Source: Anaerolineaceae bacterium
GTDB lineage: Bacteria > Chloroflexota > Anaerolineae > Anaerolineales > Anaerolineaceae
Length of the DNA stretch: 11,903 nucleotides
Assembly: GCA_011620465.1 (NCBI GenBank)
Contig: WOZC01000148.1
Location: forward strand, 1 to 11,903
Direction: 5' to 3'
A model generated the notes under the pieces. It worked only from the letters and a program-made list of their open reading frames with translations, was not told the DNA's origin and made no database searches. Below, one piece after another: positions 5,835 through 11,903 of this stretch. A program made the position numbers and the translations under genes. Positions within the stretch are counted from its first letter, which is position 1. Each line of letters starts with the position of its first letter.

Positions 5835-6912
5835 TTACCGCATTCTTAAATAAGCTTCAATGAATCCGTCGAGATTTCCGTCAAGCACGGATTGGGTATT
5901 ACCGGTCTCATACTCTGTGCGATGGTCTTTGACCATCTGGTAGGGATGCAGTACGTACGACCGGATCTGGCTGCCCCATTCCACCTTCTTGAACTCACCC
6001 TTCAAATCCGATATCTCATCAGCATGGGCCTGCTCTTGCAGTTCAAAAAGCCGTGAGCGGAGCACCTTGAGCGCTGATTCCCGGTTTTGGGTTTGGGAAC
6101 GTTCATTTTGACAGGTAACGACCAGCCCTGTGGCAAGGTGAATGATGCGTACGGCAGTCATATTTTTCTGAACGTTCTGCCCACCAGCACCAGAGGATTT
6201 ATAGACTTCGATCTCAATATCCTCGGGCCGAATGACAATTTCATCATTGCCCTCGATCTCCGGTAAAACTTCAACCAATGCAAAGGAAGTATGCCTGCGG
6301 TGAGCAGCATCAAAGGGCGAAAGTCTCACCAACCGGTGAACACCTTTTTCTGCCTTCAAATAACCATAGGCAAGCTCGCCAGAGACTGAAATTGTGACCG
6401 ATTTAATGCCAGCCTCTTCACCAAGTGTTCTGTCCAAAATCTCAGTCTTATAACCACTGTTTTCTGCCCAACGCAAGTACATACGCTCGAGCATTCCCGC
6501 CCAATCTTGTGAGTCGGTGCCGCCAGCACCAGCATGGATCGCCAGAATCGCATTGCCGTGGTCATAACGACCGGAAAGCAAAAGGCTGATCTCTTTCTTC
6601 TCTATGATGTCTTCCAATTCGTTTACCTGCTGGTCGATCTCGTCGGTCAGGCTGCCGTCATCGAGGTCCCATAAAGCGGAGAGTCCTTCTACCTGGGTTT
6701 GCAGCGAAGTCCATTCTTCGATCTGGTCATCCAGGTAAGCGATGCGTTTCATCACCGACTGGGCGTTGGTCGGGTCATCCCAAAAGCCGGTTTCTTCACT
6801 TTGTTTGTGTAACTTGGATAATTCCTCAGCTTTTTCAGCTAAGTCAAAGATGCTCCAGGAGAGATTTGAATTGATCTTCCAAAGATTTGATACGGTCGGT
6901 CAGTTCAGCCAT
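5835..6912 (-). CDS. prfB: Peptide chain release factor 2 (programmed +1 frameshift)
   Basis: Ends translation at UGA and UAA codons. The true start is ATG at 6912: 22 codons (MAELTDRIKSLEDQF and on to EHL) run into an in-frame TGA at 6846-6844. A +1 shift at CTTTGAC then continues as DLAEKAEELSK through to the TAA at 5837-5835, giving 358 residues. Key motifs in the joined protein are the stop-recognition SPF (198-200, in RLVRLSPFDAAHRRHTSFA) and the catalytic GGQ (243-245, in SSGAGGQNVQKN). The identity as RF2 rather than RF1 rests on SPF and on the frameshift. ATG follows the ftsY stop by one base (TAGCATG), with AAGGA inside the end of ftsY, so translation is probably coupled. A plain gene caller would miss the first 50 or so residues. 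Confidence 0.96.
6843..6858 (-). promoter_or_regulatory. prfB +1 programmed frameshift signal
   Basis: Minus strand reads CTGGAG CAT CTT TGA C. The slippery CUU codon (6849-6847) is followed by UGA, and the internal Shine-Dalgarno-like GGAG (6856-6853) sits three bases before CUU, the same spacing as in E. coli (AGGGGGTATCTTTGA). In known cases RF2 shortage slows termination at the UGA and raises frameshifting, so the factor controls its own synthesis. Confidence 0.95.
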
Positions 6913-6913
6913 G

Positions 6914-7834
6914 CTAATTTCCTTCGTTTTTCGTGAAGATGCTGTCAATGAACGATTTCTTATCGAATAACTGCAGATCTTCAATTTTTTCGCCTAACCC
7001 GGCGTAAATCACCGGGATGCCCAATTGGTCCTTAATCGCAAAGACCATGCCGCCTTTAGCAGACGTATCCAACTTCGCCAGGATCGCCCCGTTCAGGTTA
7101 ACTGCCTTGCCAAAGGCTTCAGCCTGGTTGAGCGCGTTTTGACCGGTGGTAGTGTCGATCACGATCCAGGAGTGATGCGGTGCGCCTGGCAGGGCTTTTT
7201 CCGCCACGCGATAGACCTTCTTGATCTCTTCCATCAGGTTGAAACGGGTGTGCAGCCGTCCGGCTGTATCGATGAGAACTACGTCGATATCGCGAGCGAC
7301 AGCCGCTCGGATGCCATCAAATGTGACGGCGCCAGGATCGCTGTTTTGTTGCCCGGTGATGATTGGCACGCCAACGCGTTCAGCCCAAATTTCAAGTTGG
7401 TCAGCGGCGGCTGCCCGGTAGGTATCTGCCCCAACCAGCAAGACCGATTTACCCATATTTTTATACCTGGCTGCCAGTTTGCCGATCGAGGTCGTTTTCC
7501 CGGAGCCATTCACCCCGGTGACCATGATCACGGTCGGCTTTTGAGAGAAATCTGGTTCTTCAGCCTCAAACAAGAGTTTGAATAGTTCATCTTTTAGCAG
7601 GGATTCCAATTGAGAGGTCTTGGTCAATCCAAGATTATCGGTCTTTTCGATGGCAGTATCCACCAGGTCCAGTGTGGTTTTGACACCAACATCAGCCTGG
7701 ATTAGTAATTCTTCCAGGTCATCAAAGGTCTCATCGTCAATTTCGGTAGCACCGAAAAACATGGCAATCTTGCCAAAAGTAGTTTCACGGGTTTTTTGAA
7801 GGCTGTCACGCCATTTCTTAAAATGACTATCCAT
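6914..7834 (-). CDS. ftsY: Signal recognition particle receptor FtsY
   Basis: A GTPase that docks SRP-ribosome complexes at the membrane for co-translational insertion. Its 306 residues consist of a short N domain (about 1-95) and the G domain. GTPase motifs: G1 GVNGSGKTT (107-115), DTYRAAAADQLEIWAE (137-152), G3 DTAGR (189-193), DTTTGQNALNQA (227-238), G4 AKLD (253-256, usually TKLD), and the closing GLGEKIEDLQLF (279-290), characteristic of FtsY rather than Ffh. There is no M domain and no long acidic A domain, so it is a short form that probably meets the membrane through its N-terminal helix. ATG at 7834 lies 15 bases after the rlmN stop with no ribosome binding site; see the promoter entry upstream. 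It is followed by prfB after one base. Confidence 0.95.
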   Translation of the reverse strand: MDSHFKKWRDSLQKTRETTFGKIAMFFGATEIDDETFDDLEELLIQADVGVKTTLDLVDTAIEKTDNLGLTKTSQLESLLKDELFKLLFEAEEPDFSQKPTVIMVTGVNGSGKTTSIGKLAARYKNMGKSVLLVGADTYRAAAADQLEIWAERVGVPIITGQQNSDPGAVTFDGIRAAVARDIDVVLIDTAGRLHTRFNLMEEIKKVYRVAEKALPGAPHHSWIVIDTTTGQNALNQAEAFGKAVNLNGAILAKLDTSAKGGMVFAIKDQLGIPVIYAGLGEKIEDLQLFDKKSFIDSIFTKNEGN

Positions 7835-7843
7835 AGGCTACGG

Positions 7844-7852
7844 ATTATATCA
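7844..7852 (-). promoter_or_regulatory. Extended -10 promoter for ftsY at the rlmN stop codon
   Basis: The minus strand reads TGATATAAT, a perfect extended -10 element (TGn plus TATAAT), in which TGA is the stop codon of rlmN. The ATG of ftsY begins ten bases after the last T of the box, so a transcript starting at the usual distance would have a leader of only about three bases or none. No -35 box is evident and no Shine-Dalgarno lies before ftsY. This is inference from sequence only. Confidence 0.4.
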
Positions 7853-8893
7853 TTGGGTTTGCTGTGATTGCGCCAGCTGTCCGCAGCCAGCATTTATTTC
7901 GATTCCGCGCCGTAACCGGATCGAACAAGGGATCCCATAGTCGGTCAGGATCTTTGCAAACGCGTTCACCCTTTCCTGACTTGAACCAGGCATGGGGTAG
8001 TCCTTGCTGGGGTTAAGCGCGATGAGATTCACATGGCAGAGCATCCCTTTAACCAGGCTGATCAGCTGCTTCGCTTGGATATCACTGTCATTTACACCAT
8101 CGATCAAGGCGTACTCAAAGGTGATCCGGCGGCGGGTTTTATCAGTATATTCTTTGCAGGCAGCTATCAGAGATTTGAGAGGATGCATACGATTCGCTGG
8201 CACAAGCTTTGAACGCAGTTCGTTTTCTGGAGCGTGCAGACTGACAGCCAGGTTAACCTGGGAATCCAGCGCAGTAAACTCCCTTAGTTTGGGGATGATC
8301 CCGACCGTACTGATGGTGATGCGCCGGGCACCAAAGTTGAGCAATTCAGGATCGGTCAGGTTCTCAATCGTTTTCATCACTGCCGGGTAATTGAGAAAAG
8401 GCTCACCCATTCCCATGAAGACGAGGTTCGTTAGTTTCTCGCTATTAACTTCGAGTGCCCGCATAACAAACAAGACCTGTCCCATAATCTCGCCGGAACT
8501 GAGATTTCGGCTAAAGCCCATTTGACCGGTAGCGCAAAAAACACAACCCATCGGGCAACCAACCTGGGTAGAGATACAGACCGTATTTCGGTCCGAATAC
8601 TTCATGAGGACGGTCTCGATACGGCTGCCTTGCTGAACTTCGAACAAGTACTTGATGGTTCGTTTGTCCTTGGAAACGATTGACTCGCTTGAGACGATCG
8701 GATCGATCAGAAAACCAGCTTCGAGATCAGTTTTCAAAGAGTTGGGCACATTCCTAAACTCGGAAAAATCACGATAATGGTGTTTGTAAATACCTTCGAG
8801 CACCTGCTTGGCACGGAAACCAGGCTGTTTGAGCTTCTTCAACTCTTCAGCCAGTTCTTCTTTACTCAAGTCAAGTAATAATTGTTTATCCAT
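7850..8893 (-). CDS. rlmN: Dual-specificity 23S rRNA/tRNA adenine-C2 methyltransferase RlmN
   Basis: A radical-SAM enzyme that methylates C2 of adenine in 23S rRNA (A2503 in E. coli numbering) and in some tRNAs at A37. At 347 residues it has normal family length. The iron-sulfur cluster motif CxxxCxxC is C113, C117 and C120 in VGCPMGCVFCATGQMGF; the methyl-carrying and resolving cysteine near the end is C337 in GIEINAGCGQLA. The N-terminal HTH-like region QPGFRAKQVLEGIYK and the segment VFMGMGEPFLNY also match. RlmN rather than Cfr is favoured by the housekeeping setting and the RRGIEINAGCGQL ending. ATG at 8893 overlaps the end of the HAD gene by eight bases, so translation is likely coupled. 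Confidence 0.95.
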   Translation of the reverse strand: MDKQLLLDLSKEELAEELKKLKQPGFRAKQVLEGIYKHHYRDFSEFRNVPNSLKTDLEAGFLIDPIVSSESIVSKDKRTIKYLFEVQQGSRIETVLMKYSDRNTVCISTQVGCPMGCVFCATGQMGFSRNLSSGEIMGQVLFVMRALEVNSEKLTNLVFMGMGEPFLNYPAVMKTIENLTDPELLNFGARRITISTVGIIPKLREFTALDSQVNLAVSLHAPENELRSKLVPANRMHPLKSLIAACKEYTDKTRRRITFEYALIDGVNDSDIQAKQLISLVKGMLCHVNLIALNPSKDYPMPGSSQERVNAFAKILTDYGIPCSIRLRRGIEINAGCGQLAQSQQTQ

Positions 8894-9683
8894 AGATCAA
8901 AGCCGTCAGATTCTCAGCAACGATATCGGGTTGCGGTTCCCATTTTTTCAGGTCTTCAAGTGAATTGACACCAGAAAGCAAGAACGCCGAGTTGAAACCA
9001 CCGTTTTGCGCTCCGAGGACATCGGTGGCAAGGCGATCGCCAACACATAGCACCTGCTTTGGAGTAAGACCCATTACTTTCATCGCATGTATGTATAAGC
9101 TGGAAGCAGGTTTTCCAATCACCAAGGGCTCTGTTTCAGAAGCTGTCTGAACCGCGGAAACCAACGTTCCAGCACCCGGAACCATTCCGCTTGGAGTTGG
9201 GAAGGTAGCATCAGTATTTGTAGCAATGAATTTTGCGCCGGACCGGATTTGCCTGGCAGCGTAGCTTATCTTTTCATAGGTCATCGTTGAATCAAGACCA
9301 ACAATGACAAAATCTGCCTGCTTTTGTTCACCTTCCAAAAACACAGTGAAACCTCTTTTTCGCGCATCGTTTTTTAAGGATTCAGATCCAACAATGTAAA
9401 CCATCTTTTTTCCCGGATAGGAATCCTGCAAATATTGAAAAGTTGCGACCCCGCTGGTGAGGATTTGCTTTGACTTGACTTGAACACCAAAATTGTTGAG
9501 TTTTTCCTGGTACTCCTCGACAGTTTTGGTTGAATTATTGGTAGCAAGAACAAAATCGAGCCCGAGATCTCCAATTTTCACAAAAACATCGGGAAGGTTG
9601 CCTATCGGTTCGCTATCATGCCAAAGGACCCCATCCATATCGAGGATGAGGCCTTTGAGCATGGGGAAATGATCTGTGATCAT
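8886..9683 (-). CDS. HAD superfamily phosphatase, NagD-like (subfamily IIA)
   Basis: 265 residues. HAD motif I is DMDGVLW at 15-21 (nucleophile D15, acid D17), motif II is ATNNST, motif III is the lysine in IGKPASSLY, and motif IV is CVGDRLATDVLGAQNGG. The C2A-type cap between motifs II and III, with ATNTDATFPTPSG and a PGAGTLVSA segment, is typical of the NagD, pyridoxal-phosphatase and 4-nitrophenylphosphatase group. The substrate cannot be told; relatives hydrolyse nucleotides, PLP or phosphoglycolate. ATG at 9683 overlaps the clpP stop (ATGA). The gene sits within the tig-clpP-rlmN-ftsY-prfB run without an obvious link to protein synthesis, so it may act as a metabolite-repair enzyme carried in the operon. 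Confidence 0.9.
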   Translation of the reverse strand: MITDHFPMLKGLILDMDGVLWHDSEPIGNLPDVFVKIGDLGLDFVLATNNSTKTVEEYQEKLNNFGVQVKSKQILTSGVATFQYLQDSYPGKKMVYIVGSESLKNDARKRGFTVFLEGEQKQADFVIVGLDSTMTYEKISYAARQIRSGAKFIATNTDATFPTPSGMVPGAGTLVSAVQTASETEPLVIGKPASSLYIHAMKVMGLTPKQVLCVGDRLATDVLGAQNGGFNSAFLLSGVNSLEDLKKWEPQPDIVAENLTALIYG

Positions 9684-10291
9684 TTCAACTTTTGAGGGGG
9701 TGTCAGTACTTTGTCGATCAGCCCGTATTTTACTGCCTGGTCAGCGTTCATGTAGAAATCGCGGTCGGTATCTTTTTGAATTACTTCAAGAGGTTGACCG
9801 GTCACATCTGAGAAGAACTTGTTCAGATCCGATTTGAGACGCAGAATTTCTTTTGCCATGATCTCAATATCAGAAGCCTGACCTTCGGTGCCGCCGAGCG
9901 GTTGATGCAAATGGATGGTCGCATGGGGCAGGGCATAACGCTGACCCTTTGTTCCACCGGCAAGCAAAACTGTGCCAAAACTGGCAGTCACGCCAACAGC
10001 CACGGTGCTGATTGGGTTAGGGATCATCTGCATTGTGTCCAGGATTGCCAGACCAGCATAGATAGAGCCACCAGGAGAGTTGATATACATTTGAATCGAC
10101 TTGTCCGGGTCAATCTGGCTCAAGTAAAGCAGCTGAGCAACAATAACATTGGCGACCTGATCGTTAATAGCAGAGCCGACAAAAACGATCCGTTCTTTGA
10201 GCAGTAAAGAGTAAATATCATAAGCACGATCGCCATTAGCAGTCCGTTCGACCACCATAGGGATCACTGATTGAAAGTCATTATTTTGCAT
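9680..10291 (-). CDS. clpP: ATP-dependent Clp protease proteolytic subunit
   Basis: Serine peptidase that forms a 14-mer chamber and degrades proteins fed in by ClpX or other Clp ATPases. 203 residues with a complete catalytic triad by alignment to E. coli ClpP: S104 in TASFGTVLLAGG, H129 in IHLHQPLGG, and D178 in DTDRDFY. The oxyanion-strand segment INSPGGSIYAGLAI is also present. The nucleophile motif reads TASFG instead of the common AASMG, a mild variation. The ribosome binding site is AAGGAAA before ATG at 10291. It lies 49 bases after tig with no terminator between them, as in the widely conserved tig-clpP pair; clpX is not in this window, its place being taken by the HAD gene. Confidence 0.96.
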   Translation of the reverse strand: MQNNDFQSVIPMVVERTANGDRAYDIYSLLLKERIVFVGSAINDQVANVIVAQLLYLSQIDPDKSIQMYINSPGGSIYAGLAILDTMQMIPNPISTVAVGVTASFGTVLLAGGTKGQRYALPHATIHLHQPLGGTEGQASDIEIMAKEILRLKSDLNKFFSDVTGQPLEVIQKDTDRDFYMNADQAVKYGLIDKVLTPPQKLK

Positions 10292-10340
10292 GATTGTTTC
10301 CTTTTTCTTTTCAGTTTACCGGCTCAATATAAGAAATGCG

Positions 10341-11825
10341 TTAGTCTTCGGTTTTCTCTTCCAAGGCAGTTTCTTTTGTCTCTTCAAATACCGGTTCTAC
10401 TGTGGTTTCAGGTTCAACGATTTCACTCTGAAGAGCATCCATGATTCCTTCAACAGCCTGTTCTTCGGTAACTTCTTCAACCACTGGCATGGATTCTGGT
10501 GCAGCGAGCATTCTCAATTGGCGGCGAATCGCTTTTTCGAGCGCGTTGTTGGCAGCTTCATTGGAGATAGCTTCTTTGAAACGTTTCTTGCCAAGTTGTT
10601 TTTCAGTTTGTTCATATTCACCACTCATGAGCAGTGAATTGATCACAACAGTCACCTCTTCCTGCAATTGCTGCTGGGTGATTTTGATTCCAAATTTCTT
10701 CGTGATGGCTTCCGTGACTAAAGATCGTTCCAAACGGTCTTTAGCAGTTTGTTTAACTTCTTCTGAGATGAACTGTTCTTTATCCATCTTGCGGATTTTC
10801 AAATAAACATCCAGGTCTAATCCTCTATGCTCAAGATCGTGTTCGATGCGATGCAAAACATCGTCTTCTTCGTCTTTGATCATCTGGGGTGGATATTTCA
10901 AAGTCGCACCAGCCCGCAGGCTATCGATAAGTTCGAGGTAATAGTTGTCGTCATATTCCGAGACTCGATCGCTCTCAAGTTTTTCACGTACCGCTTTCCT
11001 GAAGGTCTCCTCATTCTCGAATCCACCCATGGAAGCTAAGAATTCCTGGTCCATCTCAGGCAGTTCAAGTTCCTTGACCGATTGAACAGTTACATCAAAG
11101 CGGACTGTCTTACCGGCAAAACTGCCATCCTTGCTATCTGTAGCAAAAGTGTGGGTCAGTGCAAACTTGTCCTCAGCTTTTTTGCCAATCAATTCGCGTG
11201 CAAAACCTTTGTAAGGCCATTCGGATTCTTTTTCTTCCTTTTTTGTAGGGATCAGCGTTTGTTGAGGCGCAGATTTTACCAGGACGGCCTCTTCAGCAAC
11301 CGTAGGATTTTCATCCGTGGCTTCGAGGGTCATGTATACCAATTGACCAACCTTGGCAGCACCTTCTACGGGAACTATGTTTGCGCGGTTCTGACGCATT
11401 TGGGTGATGAATTCATCCACATCACTGTCGGTAACCACAGGTGGCTCATAGGACTTTTTCAAGTTTTCTACATCACCAAGCTCAGTTTCAGGGCTGAGCG
11501 GAATCACAAATTCAAAAACCGGAGGTTCCTGGCTGGGGATATCTTCAAGATTTCCGGGACCGTATGGTTCAATCTTCTCTTGTTCCAGAACCTGGGGATA
11601 GACCTCAGTAAGCATCAGATCGATAGCTTCTTCAAGAAGTGCAGCCTCACCTACATGCCCGACAACCATGGCATAGGGTGCTTTGCCAGGGCGAAAGCCT
11701 GGGATATGAGTTTTTTGAGCAATCTTACGTGCTGCCTTGCGTTTGAAACCTTCAAGGGTTTCCTGCTCAAATTCGGCCCTGACCCGGACCTCGTGGTCAT
11801 CAGTAAAAGTCTTTACAGTTTTCAA
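10341..11825 (-). CDS. tig: Trigger factor (ribosome-bound chaperone)
   Basis: Binds near the exit tunnel and holds nascent chains. The N-terminal ribosome-binding domain (about 1-115) carries the signature GFRPGKAP at 43-50. The middle domain (about 155-255), which corresponds to the FKBP-type isomerase domain, is poorly conserved: VGQLVYMTLEATDENPTVAE and GFARELIGKKAED are kept, but the aromatic active-site pattern is not evident. The C-terminal helical arms follow. With 494 residues it is longer than the usual 430-450, owing to an acidic tail (about 450-494) rich in Glu and ending LEEKTED. The start is TTG at 11825, with AGAGGT five bases upstream. It lies 27 bases after the tRNA-Leu gene and precedes clpP. 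Confidence 0.93.
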   Translation of the reverse strand: MKTVKTFTDDHEVRVRAEFEQETLEGFKRKAARKIAQKTHIPGFRPGKAPYAMVVGHVGEAALLEEAIDLMLTEVYPQVLEQEKIEPYGPGNLEDIPSQEPPVFEFVIPLSPETELGDVENLKKSYEPPVVTDSDVDEFITQMRQNRANIVPVEGAAKVGQLVYMTLEATDENPTVAEEAVLVKSAPQQTLIPTKKEEKESEWPYKGFARELIGKKAEDKFALTHTFATDSKDGSFAGKTVRFDVTVQSVKELELPEMDQEFLASMGGFENEETFRKAVREKLESDRVSEYDDNYYLELIDSLRAGATLKYPPQMIKDEEDDVLHRIEHDLEHRGLDLDVYLKIRKMDKEQFISEEVKQTAKDRLERSLVTEAITKKFGIKITQQQLQEEVTVVINSLLMSGEYEQTEKQLGKKRFKEAISNEAANNALEKAIRRQLRMLAAPESMPVVEEVTEEQAVEGIMDALQSEIVEPETTVEPVFEETKETALEEKTED

Positions 11826-11852
11826 TATATACCTCTTTGGTTAAATGTGAAG

Positions 11853-11903
11853 TGGGGAAAGAGGGGCTCGAACCCTCACGCGTCACCGCACATGATCCTA
11901 AGT
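11853..11903 (-). tRNA. tRNA-Leu(UAG), 3' part
   Basis: The window edge cuts the gene inside the anticodon arm. On the minus strand the visible order is: anticodon loop CTTAGGA (anticodon TAG) and stem TCATG, a long variable arm TGCGGTGACGCGT whose GCG and CGC can pair, the T arm GAGGG-TTCGAGC-CCCTC, the acceptor strand TTTCCCC, and discriminator A at 11853. The long variable arm, the UAG anticodon and A73 indicate leucine. CCA is not encoded. It lies directly upstream of tig, an arrangement also known in Pseudomonas, and the two may share a transcript. Confidence 0.88.

Noticed and set aside
5835..6755. prfB as a 306-residue gene starting at 6755
   Set aside because: The coding frame continues upstream to the CTTTGAC frameshift site and a coupled ATG at 6912, giving the standard RF2 length.
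7025..7585. 186-codon plus-strand open frame
   Set aside because: Entirely antisense to ftsY, whose GTPase motifs are unambiguous; no ribosome binding site or family features.
10290..10806. Plus-strand open frames opposite tig
   Set aside because: They are Phe/Ser/Cys-rich shadows of the acidic, charged C-terminus of trigger factor.
1..11903. CRISPR arrays, insertion sequences, integrases or phage genes
   Set aside because: No regularly spaced repeats, transposase motifs or terminal inverted repeats were seen anywhere in the window.

Overview
The window looks like a chromosomal segment of a monoderm bacterium. My best guess is Chloroflexota, probably Anaerolineae. That placement is inferred from the protein character, the heliorhodopsin remnant and the mix of ATG and TTG starts with GGAGG-type ribosome binding sites; no marker gene search was possible.

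Right part (about 5.8-11.9 kb, minus strand): a compact housekeeping cluster read from high to low coordinates, namely tRNA-Leu(UAG) (partial at the window edge), tig (trigger factor), clpP, a NagD-like HAD phosphatase, rlmN, ftsY and prfB. From clpP onwards the genes overlap or nearly touch (4-nt ATGA overlap, 8-nt overlap, 15-nt gap, 1-nt gap), as in an operon. The theme is protein birth: nascent-chain folding, proteolysis, ribosome modification, membrane targeting and termination. prfB is split by the classic programmed +1 frameshift (CTTTGAC), so the true start is at 6912. A perfect inverted repeat ends both prfB and the convergent pfkA.

Middle (3.6-5.7 kb): pfkA (plus strand) is transcribed divergently from a LuxR-type, receiver-like regulator (minus strand). 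Directly after the regulator's stop codon, in the same frame, lies a 62-codon piece that reads as the last two helices of a heliorhodopsin, including the retinal-lysine region, followed by a terminator. No other part of a heliorhodopsin gene is visible.

Left part (1-3.6 kb): accessory genes, several of them damaged. There is an unrecognised partial gene at the edge, a small hypothetical ORF, a phosphoribosyltransferase on the minus strand, a GyrI-like gene cut by an in-frame TAG 24 codons before its natural end, an intact prenyltransferase/terpene-cyclase-fold protein, and a DUF3795-type cysteine-rich gene with a frameshift, no start codon and lost metal ligands. Because the core genes to the right are intact, the lesions look like real gene erosion in an accessory zone rather than uniformly poor sequence.
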